This document shows, one piece after another, positions 1 through 10,190 of a stretch of 64,000 nt of DNA (position 1 is the first letter of the stretch; each line of letters starts with the position of its first letter). The stretch comes from Pseudomonas putida S13.1.2 (lineage in GTDB: Bacteria > Pseudomonadota > Gammaproteobacteria > Pseudomonadales > Pseudomonadaceae): NCBI RefSeq assembly GCF_000498395.2, contig NZ_CP010979.1, positions 5,428,501 to 5,492,500 on the forward strand, in the 5' to 3' direction. The notes beneath the pieces are model-generated. The model did not search any database. It was not told the DNA's origin and saw only the letters and a program-made list of their open reading frames with translations. Both the position numbers and the translations under genes were made by a program.

Positions 1-1114
<1,114 letters not shown>

Positions 1115-1239
1115 CCAAAGGCAGGTACTCCGGGACAGCGCGGGGAAATAGGACTAGATAGCATGCTGCTAGCAGGTCGCGTGCCAATCGATTCTAACCT
1201 GATGAATTGGCAGCATGTAAAGCGTTTCTGCAGATGTAG

Positions 1240-1265
1240 AAAAGGCACCGCGATGGGTGCCTTTT
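1240..1265 (-). terminator. Putative terminator downstream of betA
   Basis: Hairpin with arms GGCACC/GGGTGCC flanked by AAAA and TTTT. Read on the minus strand it ends in a short T tract, so it could stop transcription of the betIBA operon before the antiporter gene. The symmetric A/T flanks mean it could act in either direction. Confidence 0.5.
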
Positions 1266-1283
1266 CTGGTGTTGCCTGGGCGG

Positions 1284-1376
1284 GCCTCTTCGCGGGCACG
1301 CCCGCTCCCACAGGTTTCTCACAATATTCGAAATTTGTGATGTACCTGTGGGAGCGGGCATGCCCGCGAAGAGGCC
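1284..1376. repeat. REP pair (family A, inverted)
   Basis: Two inverted copies of the P. putida REP core GGGAGCGGGC.TGCCCGCG, separated by about 28 bp of AT-rich sequence, between the antiporter start and the betA stop. Confidence 0.9.
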
Positions 1377-1385
1377 GATGCAGCT

Positions 1386-3083
1386 TTACGCCTGCTTCAC
1401 TTCACGCATCGGCTTGCCTTTCACCGGCGCATCACCTGCCACATAGTACTTGGCAGTGCTGCGCGGCAGCGGCTTGCGGCCACGGATCTTGTCCGAGATC
1501 TTCTCGGCAATCATGATCGTGGTGGCGTTGAGGTTGCCGGTGATGATCAGCGGCATGATCGAGGCATCGACCACACGCAGGCCTTTCATGCCATGCACGC
1601 GGCCTTCGCCGTCAACCACTGCCATGTCGTCGGTGCCCATCTTGCACGAGCAGGACGGGTGGAAGGCGGTTTCGGCGTGCTCGCGGATGAACTTGTCCAG
1701 CTGCTCGTCGGTTTGCACGTCGGCGCCCGGGCTGATCTCGCGGCCACGGTACGGGTCCAGCGCCGGCTGGGCCATGATCTCGCGGGTCAGGCGGATGCCG
1801 TCGCGGAATTCCTGCCAGTCCTGCTCGGTGGACATGTAGTTGAACAGGATGCTCGGGTGCTGGCGCGGGTCTTTCGACTTGGCCTGAATGCGACCACGGG
1901 CAGGCGAGCGCATGGAACCCATGTGCGCCTGGAAGCCGTGTTCCTTCACGCCGTTGGAGCCGTTGTAGTTAATGGCCACCGGCAGGAAGTGGTACTGAAT
2001 GTTCGGCCACTTGAATTCAGGGCGGGTACGGATAAAACCGCCAGCCTCGAACTGGTTGCTGGCGCCGATGCCGGTGCCGTTGAACAGCCACTCGGCACCA
2101 ATGGCCGGCTGGTTCCACCACAGCAGCGATGGGTACAGCGATACCGGCTGGGTGCAGGCGTACTGCAGGTACAGCTCAAGGTGGTCCTGCAGGTTTTCAC
2201 CAACACCTGGCAGGTCGTGTACAACCGGGATGTCGAGGCTTTCCAGCAGGTGACGCGGGCCGACGCCGGAGCGCTGCAGCAGCTGCGGCGACGCGATGGC
2301 GCCGGAGCTTACGATCACTTCCTTGCGGGCGCGGGCTTCAACACGCTCTTCGCTGTCGCCAACCAGGTAGGTCACGCCAACGGCGCGCTTGCCGTCGAAC
2401 AGGATACGGTCGCTCAGGGCATGGGTGACGATGGTCAGGTTCGGGCGCTTCTTGGCCTGGTCCAGGTAGCCACGGGCGGTGCTGGAGCGGCGGCCGTTCT
2501 TGGTGACCGAACGGTCCATCGGGCCGAAGCCTTCCTGCTGGTAGCCGTTGAGGTCTTCGGTGCGCGGGTAACCAGCCTGCACGCCGGCCTCGACCATGGC
2601 GTGGAACAGCGGGTTGTTGCCGGCCTTTGGCGTGGCAACGCTGACCGGGCCTTCACCACCGTGGTAATCGTTCGGGCCGATGTCGCGGGTTTCGGCTTTA
2701 CGGAAGTACGGCAGGCAATCCAGGTAGGTCCAGTCTTCCAGGCCTGGCATTTCTGCCCAGCCGTCGAAGTCCATGGCGTTGCCGCGGATGTAGCACATGC
2801 CGTTGATCAGCGACGAGCCACCCAGGCCCTTGCCGCGGCCACATTCCATGCGGCGGCCGTCCATGTGCGGCTCCGGGTCGGTCTCGTAGGCCCAGTTGTA
2901 GCGGCGGCCCTGCAGCGGGAAGGCCAGGGCGGCTGGCATCTGGGTGCGGAAGTCGAAGCGGTAGTCAGGGCCACCGGCTTCCAGCAGCAGGACGGTGACG
3001 CCGGCGTCTTCGGTCAGGCGGGTGGCCAGGGTGTTACCGGCCGAACCGGCACCGACGATGATGTAATCGAATTCTTGGGACAT
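1386..3083 (-). CDS. betA: Choline dehydrogenase
   Basis: 565 aa, the usual length for BetA. GMC flavoprotein oxidoreductase that oxidises choline to betaine aldehyde (and can take the aldehyde further) at the membrane. Visible motifs: FAD-binding Rossmann segment DYIIVGAGSAGNTLA near residues 5-20, GMC signature GRGKGLGGSSLINGMCYIRG near 83-102, second signature GAIASPQLLQRSGVG, and the C-terminal active-site His in AFHPSCSCKMG (about H475) with the partner Asn in GNLNATT (about N519). It is the last gene of betI-betB-betA; 77 bp separate it from betB. Likely BetI-controlled through the palindrome upstream of betI. Confidence 0.97.
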   Translation of the reverse strand: MSQEFDYIIVGAGSAGNTLATRLTEDAGVTVLLLEAGGPDYRFDFRTQMPAALAFPLQGRRYNWAYETDPEPHMDGRRMECGRGKGLGGSSLINGMCYIRGNAMDFDGWAEMPGLEDWTYLDCLPYFRKAETRDIGPNDYHGGEGPVSVATPKAGNNPLFHAMVEAGVQAGYPRTEDLNGYQQEGFGPMDRSVTKNGRRSSTARGYLDQAKKRPNLTIVTHALSDRILFDGKRAVGVTYLVGDSEERVEARARKEVIVSSGAIASPQLLQRSGVGPRHLLESLDIPVVHDLPGVGENLQDHLELYLQYACTQPVSLYPSLLWWNQPAIGAEWLFNGTGIGASNQFEAGGFIRTRPEFKWPNIQYHFLPVAINYNGSNGVKEHGFQAHMGSMRSPARGRIQAKSKDPRQHPSILFNYMSTEQDWQEFRDGIRLTREIMAQPALDPYRGREISPGADVQTDEQLDKFIREHAETAFHPSCSCKMGTDDMAVVDGEGRVHGMKGLRVVDASIMPLIITGNLNATTIMIAEKISDKIRGRKPLPRSTAKYYVAGDAPVKGKPMREVKQA

Positions 3084-3160
3084 GAAAGTACCCTCGTGTT
3101 GGCGGTGATCAGGGAGCGGGAACGCCCGTGCACAGCGGCACGGGCGTGGCTAGACAGGGC

Positions 3161-4633
3161 TTAGAAAACCGAGTTGTAGCCGCCCAGCTCTACCTGGACC
3201 GACTTGATGCGAGTGTATTGAGCCAGCGAGCTGACGCCGTTCTCACGGCCGACGCCCGACTGCTTGTAGCCACCGACCGGCATTTCGGCCGGCGATTCAC
3301 CCCAGGCATTGATCCAGCAGATACCGGCTTCCAGCTTGTGGATGATGCGGTGGGCGCGGGTGATGTCGTTGGTGCACACACCGGCGGCCAGGCCGTACTC
3401 GGTGTCGTTGGCACGACGGATCACTTCTTCTTCGGTCTCGTAGGACAGGATGCTCATGACCGGGCCGAAGATTTCTTCCTTGACGATGGTCATGTCGTCG
3501 GTGCAGTCGGTGAACACGGTCGGGGCCACGAAGGCGCCCTTGGCGAAGTCACCTTCGGTCAGACGCTCGCCGCCGCACAGTACGCGGGCACCTTCTTCTT
3601 TACCCTTGGCGATGTAGCCCAGCACGTTTTCCATGTGGGCGAAGCTGACCAGCGGGCCGAAGTTGGTGTTTTCGTCTTCCGGGTTGCCAACGCGGATGCG
3701 GGCAACACGCTCGGCGATCTTGGCTTCGAAAGCAGCTTTCATTTCAGCCGGGATGAACACGCGGGTGCCGTTGGTGCACACCTGGCCCGAGCTGTAGAAG
3801 TTGGCCATCATGGCGATGTCGGCGGCCTTGTCCAGGTCGGCGTCGGCGCAGATGATCAGTGGCGACTTGCCGCCCAGTTCCATGGTGACTTCCTTCAGCG
3901 AGGAGCTGGAGGCGCTGGCCATGACTTTTTTGCCGGTGGTGGTGCCGCCGGTGAAGGAGACTTTTTCGATGCGCGGGTGCTCGGTCAGCCAGGTGCCGAC
4001 TTCGCGGCCGCTGCCGGTCAGCACGTTGAACACGCCATTTGGCAGGCCGGCTTCGGTGTAGATCTCGGCCAGTTTCAGGGTGGTCAGCGAGGTGACTTCC
4101 GACGGCTTGAAGATCATCGCGTTGCCGGCGGCCAGGGCCGGGGCGGATTTCCACAGGGCGATCTGGATCGGGTAGTTCCAGGCGCCGATACCCACGGTCA
4201 CGCCCAGCGGCTCGCGGCGGGTGTAGACGAAGGACGATTCGCGCAGCGGGATCTGCTCGCCTTCAATGGCCGGTACCAGGCCTGCATAGTATTCCAGCAC
4301 GTCGGCGCCGGTGACGATGTCGACGTAGCGGGTTTCGGAGTACGACTTGCCGGTGTCCAGGGTTTCCAGCTGGGCCAGCTCATCGTTGCGCTCGCGCAGG
4401 ATGTCGACGGCGCGGCGCAGGATGCGCGAACGCTGCATGGCGGTCATCGCAGCCCAGACTTTCTGGCCGCGCTCGGCGCTTTCCACAGCCTTCTCGACGT
4501 CGGCCTCGGTAGCACGCTGTACGTGGGCGAGGACTTCGCCAGTGGCCGGGTTGATGGCTTCGAAGGTGGCGTCGCTGCCAGCGTCGACGTAAGCGCCATC
4601 AATGTAGAGTTTTTGCGTTCCGAAACGGGCCAT
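3161..4633 (-). CDS. betB: Betaine aldehyde dehydrogenase
   Basis: 490 aa, family-typical. NAD(P)+-dependent ALDH-superfamily enzyme converting betaine aldehyde to glycine betaine, an osmoprotectant and, in pseudomonads, a carbon and nitrogen source. Catalytic residues can be placed: E252 in TMELGGKSP and C286 in SSGQVCTNGTRVF; the NAD-binding SFTGGTTTGKK loop is near residue 226. Middle gene of betIBA, 39 bp after betI and 77 bp before betA. No internal disruption seen. Confidence 0.97.
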   Translation of the reverse strand: MARFGTQKLYIDGAYVDAGSDATFEAINPATGEVLAHVQRATEADVEKAVESAERGQKVWAAMTAMQRSRILRRAVDILRERNDELAQLETLDTGKSYSETRYVDIVTGADVLEYYAGLVPAIEGEQIPLRESSFVYTRREPLGVTVGIGAWNYPIQIALWKSAPALAAGNAMIFKPSEVTSLTTLKLAEIYTEAGLPNGVFNVLTGSGREVGTWLTEHPRIEKVSFTGGTTTGKKVMASASSSSLKEVTMELGGKSPLIICADADLDKAADIAMMANFYSSGQVCTNGTRVFIPAEMKAAFEAKIAERVARIRVGNPEDENTNFGPLVSFAHMENVLGYIAKGKEEGARVLCGGERLTEGDFAKGAFVAPTVFTDCTDDMTIVKEEIFGPVMSILSYETEEEVIRRANDTEYGLAAGVCTNDITRAHRIIHKLEAGICWINAWGESPAEMPVGGYKQSGVGRENGVSSLAQYTRIKSVQVELGGYNSVF

Positions 4634-4672
4634 AGTGTCCTCGCAAGTGCAGTGTGTGGTTTGGCTTGCGCG

Positions 4673-5329
4673 TCACGCTCCTGCCGGGTTGGCAAGGGCC
4701 GTGCGTGCTGGTTCAGCGGCCTGGTCGTTTGTGCCCAGGGTGTGCTGTTTAGCCAGTTGTAGATCCATGTATTCGTAAGCAATCCGTATCGCCTGGTCGG
4801 TGTCGAATGCATCACCCGACAGGGCGCCACGCAGCCACAGGCCGTCGATCAGGGCTGCCAGGCCGCGGGCTGCCTTACGCGCATGATAGAGCGGCAGGGC
4901 GCGGCGGAACTGGCAGCACAGGTTGGAATACAAGCGGTGGTCGTTGATCCGCTGCAACCTGTGCAAATCGGGCTGGTGCATGCTGGAAGCCCAGAAGGCC
5001 AACCAGGTTTTCATTGCCGGGCCGTTCACCTGGCTGGCATCGAAGTTGCCCTCGATGATCACTTTCAGGTGAGCGCGCGGGCTGTCGTCCGTCAGGGCCT
5101 GACGGCGTGCTCTGACGCCTTCGTTGAGCATGCTCATGATGTAACCCATCGTCGCTGCTATCAGGCCGTTCTTGTCCCGAAAGTAGTGACTGATGATGCC
5201 GTTCGACACACCGGCCAAACGGGCAATCAGCGCAATGCTGGCGTCCCCCAGACCGACCTGATCGACCGCCTGCAACGTGGCTTCGATCAACTGCTGGCGG
5301 CGGATGGGTTGCATACCGACCTTGGGCAT
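4673..5329 (-). CDS. betI: TetR-family choline-responsive repressor
   Basis: 218 aa. The N-terminal TetR helix-turn-helix covers about residues 10-55 (RRQQLIEATLQAVDQVGLGDASIALIARLAGVSNGIISHYFRDKNGL). The rest matches the BetI ligand domain (W-containing segment PAMKTWLAFWASSMHQPDL). Known role: represses bet genes until choline is sensed. It is the first gene of betIBA, divergent from betT. The C-terminus, after about residue 195, is a low-complexity tail slightly longer than in E. coli BetI. Start chosen at the ATG in front of PKVGMQPIRRQQL. Confidence 0.95.
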   Translation of the reverse strand: MPKVGMQPIRRQQLIEATLQAVDQVGLGDASIALIARLAGVSNGIISHYFRDKNGLIAATMGYIMSMLNEGVRARRQALTDDSPRAHLKVIIEGNFDASQVNGPAMKTWLAFWASSMHQPDLHRLQRINDHRLYSNLCCQFRRALPLYHARKAARGLAALIDGLWLRGALSGDAFDTDQAIRIAYEYMDLQLAKQHTLGTNDQAAEPARTALANPAGA

Positions 5330-5806
5330 CTTGCTATCTCCTCAGGCCTGCGAGCAGACGACGGGCGGCTGACTCGGCGAAGGCCAGTCTATTTTGTTTT
5401 GATTGAACGTTCAATCAATAAAGAATAAGCTCTGCGACAATTTGTGCCATTGACAGCTTACAAGGCGGTCGAAATGGCACGGATTGACACCCCAGGAAAT
5501 CGTGTAACCCCCGGAATACAAGGCGTTGACGGGCATGAGCGATGCGAAATGCAGATTCTGCCGTACGGTCTCTGGCCCTGCGACAGGCCCTTGGAGCGGG
5601 CGGGGTGATCTGTGACGAATGCGCGCACCTCTGCGGATGCGTGGGCATTTTCAGCAGGCCACCTGTCTGTTTTTTTGCAACGTATCGATTCGGGATCACG
5701 GTTTCCAGGGTGCTTTTATAACACCTGACGCAGTGGGGATATTCCACCAATTGCTCGGGAAACACTGATTAGCCTCCATAGCCGTACTGCCCGGAGCATT
5801 CGTGCA
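5330..5806. other. betI-betT divergent intergenic region
   Basis: 477 bp without a credible gene. It holds the BetI palindrome (5399-5418), is AT-richer around it, and ends with the betT ribosome site GGAG at 5792-5795. A 116-codon minus-strand open frame here has no recognisable family and looks spurious. Confidence 0.7.
5399..5418. promoter_or_regulatory. Probable BetI operator
   Basis: Perfect 20-bp palindrome with arms TTGATTGAAC/GTTCAATCAA, about 70 bp upstream of betI and about 390 bp upstream of betT. TetR-family BetI repressors bind palindromes containing TGA/TCA half-sites of this type. Binding by this BetI is inferred from position and symmetry. Confidence 0.75.
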
Positions 5807-7810
5807 ATGAGTTCTGCCTCACTTACCAAGCCCCCCGCCGAGAGGGTACGGGTCAACCGCGTGGTGTTCTTCACCTCCGCGCTGATGATCCTTGTTCTGA
5901 CTGCCTTGCTGATCGCTGTACCCGATACCGCCGGCCAGGTGCTGGGCGTGGCCCAGAAATGGCTGACGCGTACCTTTGGCTGGTACTACATGCTGGTGAT
6001 CTGCGGTTACCTGCTGTTCGTCGTCTACCTGGCCTTCTCCGATTACGGCAAGCTCAAGCTGGGCGGCAAGGACGACCAGCCTGACTTCAGCTACGGCGCC
6101 TGGGCCGGCATGCTGTTCTCTTCCGGTATTGGCATTTCGCTGCTGTACTTCGGCGCTTCCGAGCCGCTGGACCACTACTTCAACCCACCGGAAGGTACCC
6201 CGGCCAGCCTCGAAGCGGCGCGCCAGGGCCTGCAACTGACCTTCCTGCACTGGGGCCTGCATGGCTGGGCGATCTACGCCCTGGTCGGCCTGGCCGTGGG
6301 TTACTTTGCCTACCGTCACAACCAGCCGCTGGCACTGCGCTCGGCGCTGTACCCGCTGGTGGGTGAGCGTTGGGTCAAGGGTGCTGCCGGCAACGCGGTG
6401 GACATCTTCGGCATGTTCGTGACCCTGCTGGGCCTGGTGACCAACCTGGGGATCGGCTCGATGCAGGTGTCCTCGGGCCTTGAATACCTGTTCGGCATGG
6501 AGCACAGCCAGACCAACCTGCTGGTGGTGATCCTGGTCATGGCGGGCGTGGCCACCGTGGCGGCGGTGTCGGGCGTGGAAAACGGCATTCGCCGGCTGTC
6601 CAACCTGAACATCCTGCTGTTCAGCGGCCTGCTGCTGTTCGTGCTGCTGGCGGGCAACACCCTGCACCTGTTCAACGGCTTTGTGCAGAACGTTGGCGAC
6701 TACCTCAACGGCATCGTGCTGAAAACCTTCGACCTTTACGTGTACGAAGGCGAAGCCGGCAAGTCCGAGCGCTGGCTGGGCCTGTGGACCGTGTTCTACT
6801 GGGCCTGGTGGATCTCCTGGGGGCCGTTCGTCGGCATGTTCATTGCCCGTATCTCCAAGGGCCGTACCGTGCGCCAGCTGGTCAGCGGCGTGCTGTTGAT
6901 CCCGTTGGGCTTCACCTTGGCCTGGCTGTCGATCTTCGGCAACACCGCACTGGACCTGGTGATCAACCAGGGGGCGGTCGAGCTGGGCAAGACCGCGCTG
7001 GAACAGCCGTCAATGTCGATCTACCAGCTGCTGGAATACTTCCCGGCGGCGAAAATCGTGATTGGTGTGGCGGTATTTGTCGGCTTTGTGCTGTTCCTTA
7101 CCCCGGCCGACTCCGGTGCGGTGATGATGGCCAACCTGTCGTGCAAAGGCGGCAAGGTGGATGAAGACGCCCCGCACTGGATGGTGGTGTTCTGGTCGGT
7201 GGTCATCACCCTGGTCACCATCGGCCTGCTGTTCGCCGGTAACTTCGAAGCCATGCAGACCATGGTCGTGCTGGCAGGCCTGCCGTTCTCGGTGGTGCTG
7301 GTGCTGTTCATGTTCGGCCTTTACAAGGCCATGAAGCAGGACGTTGCAGTAGAAAGCGAACGCGCCGAGCTGGCCGCCCGTGGCCGTCGCGGTTTCAGCG
7401 AGCGCCTGACCCAGCTGGAGCTGCAGCCGACCCAGGCTGTGGTTCAGCGCTTCATGGACAAGCAAGTCAGCCCGGCGCTGAAAGAAGCGGCCGCGCAGTT
7501 GCAGACCCTGGGCTTCGAGGTGGAAACCCGCGTTGGCCAGTCGCGCAACATGATGGGCCTGCGGGTGATGATGGACGAGGGTAACCCGTTCGTTTACGAA
7601 GTGAGCCTGGACGGCTACATGGCCGCGCCGAGCGAGGCGCCGGTTGAAGGCGAACCGGAAGTGCGTCAGCGCTACTACCGCGCCGAGGTGTACCTGCACG
7701 ACGGCAGCCAGGAGTATGACCTGATGGGCTTTGCGCCGGAGCAGATCGTGCGTGATGTGCTGGATCAGTTCGAAAGCCATCGCCAGTTGCTGGGGCGTGT
7801 GTATAGCTGA
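5807..7810 (+). CDS. betT: High-affinity choline transporter, BCCT family
   Basis: 667 aa. Proton-driven choline uptake at the inner membrane, feeding BetA/BetB. About 12 hydrophobic segments occupy residues 20-515. The BCCT signature is the aromatic-rich stretch WTVFYWAWWISWGPFVGMFIARISKGRT near residues 327-355. A long hydrophilic C-terminal domain (about 520-667) is present; in BetT-type carriers this tail is linked to osmotic regulation of activity. GGAG lies 11 nt before the ATG. Divergent from betIBA, with the presumed BetI site between. A strong terminator follows directly. Confidence 0.95.
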   Translation: MSSASLTKPPAERVRVNRVVFFTSALMILVLTALLIAVPDTAGQVLGVAQKWLTRTFGWYYMLVICGYLLFVVYLAFSDYGKLKLGGKDDQPDFSYGAWAGMLFSSGIGISLLYFGASEPLDHYFNPPEGTPASLEAARQGLQLTFLHWGLHGWAIYALVGLAVGYFAYRHNQPLALRSALYPLVGERWVKGAAGNAVDIFGMFVTLLGLVTNLGIGSMQVSSGLEYLFGMEHSQTNLLVVILVMAGVATVAAVSGVENGIRRLSNLNILLFSGLLLFVLLAGNTLHLFNGFVQNVGDYLNGIVLKTFDLYVYEGEAGKSERWLGLWTVFYWAWWISWGPFVGMFIARISKGRTVRQLVSGVLLIPLGFTLAWLSIFGNTALDLVINQGAVELGKTALEQPSMSIYQLLEYFPAAKIVIGVAVFVGFVLFLTPADSGAVMMANLSCKGGKVDEDAPHWMVVFWSVVITLVTIGLLFAGNFEAMQTMVVLAGLPFSVVLVLFMFGLYKAMKQDVAVESERAELAARGRRGFSERLTQLELQPTQAVVQRFMDKQVSPALKEAAAQLQTLGFEVETRVGQSRNMMGLRVMMDEGNPFVYEVSLDGYMAAPSEAPVEGEPEVRQRYYRAEVYLHDGSQEYDLMGFAPEQIVRDVLDQFESHRQLLGRVYS

Positions 7811-7826
7811 TTGCTGTTGATGCAAA

Positions 7827-7857
7827 TAAAACCCCGCTCACTGAGCGGGGTTTTTTT
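7827..7857 (+). terminator. Rho-independent terminator of betT
   Basis: Stem ACCCCGCTCA/TGAGCGGGGT with a run of seven T, beginning 16 nt after the betT stop. Confidence 0.92.
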
Positions 7858-7881
7858 ATGCCTTGAAGGTTGCGCGGTCGA

Positions 7882-8000
7882 TTGTAGGAGCGGCCTTGTG
7901 TCGCGAAAGGGCTGCGAAGCAGCCCCGGCAATGTCTGCATCAATGCTGAAACCTTGGGGCCGCTGCGCGCCCCTTTCGCGACACGAGGCCGCTCCTACAA
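7882..8000. repeat. REP pair (family B, inverted)
   Basis: Two inverted copies of TGTAGGAGCGGCCTTGTGTCGCGA, each followed by a GGGGC-rich stem, forming one large cruciform-capable block between the convergent betT and yibQ-like genes. Confidence 0.9.
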
Positions 8001-8020
8001 AGAGCGCGGAGGTGCTGAAA

Positions 8021-8800
8021 TCAGCGATTGGTGTAGCGGCCATTCTTGCCATGCCCAGGCATCGCCTGATTGCTGCGCACGGCAATCATCTGGCTGAGCC
8101 TGATCAGTTCGACGCCCTGGGCCTTGAGCTGTGGCAGTGCCCGTTCCAGCACGTCGAGGGTTTGTGGGTAAGGATGCCCGATCAGTACCGCAGACCCTTG
8201 CTTGCGCGCCAGGGCGATGCCTTGCTGCAACTGCCCGGTGATCGCCTCGGTGGTGCGCACATCGTCGAGGAACACATCCCGCGAAACGTGGGCCAGGCCG
8301 ATGCGCTGGGCCTCGGCTGCGGCCACGGTGGCGGCGCTGGTACGGCTGTCGACGAAGAACAGGTGACGTTGCTGCAGTTCACCCATCAACCAGGCCATGG
8401 GCTCACGCTGTGCCGTCATGCGGCTACCCATGTGGTTGTTGATGCCGGCGGCGTAGGGCACCTTCGCCAAGGCCGCATCCAGCCGGCGGGCCAGTTCGTC
8501 GATGGCGATGCCCGGGTGCCAGGCATAGGGCCCGGTGGCTGGGTCCATGGGCATGTGCAGGATCACGGTCTTGCCGGCCTTGTGGGCCTGGCGGGCGAAG
8601 TCGGTGGCATGCGGCGTATCGGGCATGATCGCCATGGTGACCGGGCCGGGCAGGGCCAGGGTGCGGCTGTCGCGCTCCGTGCTCTGGCCCAGGTCGTCGA
8701 TGATGATGCTCATGTAGGCCTTGCCGGTCGGCGCCGCTTGCGCGACGCCGGCCATCAGGCAGAACAACAGACACAGCAGGTAACGCATCGTGTTGATCAT
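8021..8800 (-). CDS. yibQ: Divergent polysaccharide deacetylase family protein (YibQ-like), exported
   Basis: 259 aa. An N-terminal signal peptide (MINTMRYLLCLLFCLMAGVAQA) is followed by a NodB-like fold of the divergent deacetylase family: IIIDDLGQS near 32, ILHMPMDP near 99, INNHMGSRMT near 124, FVDSRTSA near 153. Family members are periplasmic; their substrate is not established. The ATG at 8800 overlaps the TGA of ctpA (ATGA), indicating translational coupling. This is the last gene of the gpmI-envC-ctpA-yibQ cluster; a REP block follows. Confidence 0.9.
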   Translation of the reverse strand: MINTMRYLLCLLFCLMAGVAQAAPTGKAYMSIIIDDLGQSTERDSRTLALPGPVTMAIMPDTPHATDFARQAHKAGKTVILHMPMDPATGPYAWHPGIAIDELARRLDAALAKVPYAAGINNHMGSRMTAQREPMAWLMGELQQRHLFFVDSRTSAATVAAAEAQRIGLAHVSRDVFLDDVRTTEAITGQLQQGIALARKQGSAVLIGHPYPQTLDVLERALPQLKAQGVELIRLSQMIAVRSNQAMPGHGKNGRYTNR

Positions 8801-10112
8801 TTGCCCGAGGTGATGTTCAGCCCTTTGAGCAGGCTCAGGGCCTGGCTCAGCTGGAAGTCATCGTCCTGCGGGCGTTCCTTGCGTTTGCTGCTGCCGGTCG
8901 GGCGGTCGGCGCCGCCGTTGCCGTTGCCCAGGTGGCCCTGCAGGTCGGCTTCCTTGAAATTGTCGGTGTCGACTTCGGCGGTGAGTTTGGCCGGGCGCAC
9001 TTCGATATCGGGGACGATGCCCTGGGCCTGGATCGAGCGGCCGTTGGGGGTGAAATACAGCGCAGTGGTCAGCTTCAGGGCGCGGTCGTTGGCCAGCGGC
9101 AGCACGGTCTGTACCGAACCTTTGCCGAAGCTGTCGGTACCCATCAGCACCGCGCGTTTCTGGTCTTGCAGGGCGCCGGCGACAATTTCCGAGGCCGACG
9201 CGCTGCCGCCGTTGATCAGCACGACCAATGGCACGCCGTCGCTGGCGTCGGCCGGGTCGGCGGAGAAGCGCAGTTCGGAGTTGGCGATGCGGCCCTTGGT
9301 GTAGACGATCAGGCCCTTGGTCAGGAAGTGGTCGGCCACTTCCACCGCCGACTGCAGCACGCCGCCCGGGTTGTTGCGCAGGTCCAGCACTACCCGCGCA
9401 ACTTCTTGCCGTTGTCCTTGCGCAGCTTGGCCAGCGCCTTGCCCACTTCGTCACCGGTCTTGACCTGGAACTGGGTGATGCGGATGTAGCCGTAGTCGTT
9501 CTCCAGCAGCTGGCTCTTCACGCTCTTGACCTGGATGACGGCGCGGGCCAGTGTCACGTCGAACGGGTTGCCGCCGTCGCGCACCAGGGTCAGGGTGATC
9601 TTCTCGCCGATCTTGCCGCGCATCTTGTCGACCGCTTCGGTCATGGTCTGGCCACGGGTCGGGGCGCCGTTGATCTTGACGATCAGGTCGCCCGCCTGCA
9701 CGCCGGCACGCGAAGCCGGGGTGTCGTCGATTGGCGAGACGACCTTGATGAAGCCGTCTTCCTGGCCCACCTCGATGCCCAGCCCGCCGAACTCGCCGCT
9801 GGTGCTTTCCTGCAGCTCCTGGAAGTCCTCGGGGCCGAGGTAGGCGGAGTGCGGGTCGAGGTTGCTGAGCATGCCCTTGATGGCGTTTTCCAGCAGGGTC
9901 TTGTCATCCACCGGTTCGACGTAGGCAGCCTTGATGCGGTCCATCACCTCGGCGAAGGTGCGCAGCTCTTCCAGCGGCAGCGGCGCCTTGGCGGTCACCT
10001 CGGTGGCTGGCACTGCGGCGGCCTTGGCCGGCTCTGCGGCGGTGGCCAGGGGCGCGCCGACCGCCAGGGCGATGGACAGGGCCAGCTGGGTGAGACGAGG
10101 CGAGTGCAGCAT
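8797..10112 (-). pseudogene. ctpA: C-terminal processing protease CtpA, frameshifted
   Basis: S41 (tail-specific) protease that in Pseudomonas degrades cell-wall hydrolases in the periplasm. As written the gene is split. The upstream part (start ATG 10112, AGGAG upstream, signal peptide, PDZ domain) stops at TAG 9392-9390 after KDNGKKLRG. The downstream part continues in another frame as VVLDLRNNPGGVLQSAVEVADHF to 8797. Restoring one G in the GGG run at 9395-9393 (minus strand) joins both into a 438-aa protein of normal CtpA length. The catalytic Ser (NGGSASASEI) and Lys (DSFGKGSVQ) are both in the downstream part, so the unrepaired first product would be inactive. Either a true mutation or a homopolymer sequencing error. 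Confidence 0.88.
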
Positions 10113-10190
10113 GTCGAACGAACTCCTGATCCTGTAAGCGCTCCCTGGGGAGCATCGGCGCAGCACTCAGTCTACGCCGTATAAATTTGA

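Noticed and set aside
5475..5490. TGGCACG box upstream of betT as a sigma-54 promoter
   Set aside because: The -12 GC is missing at the required spacing (GATTGACAC follows).
5415..5765. 116-codon minus-strand open frame between betI and betT
   Set aside because: No recognisable domain, overlaps the BetI palindrome, composition typical of noncoding DNA.
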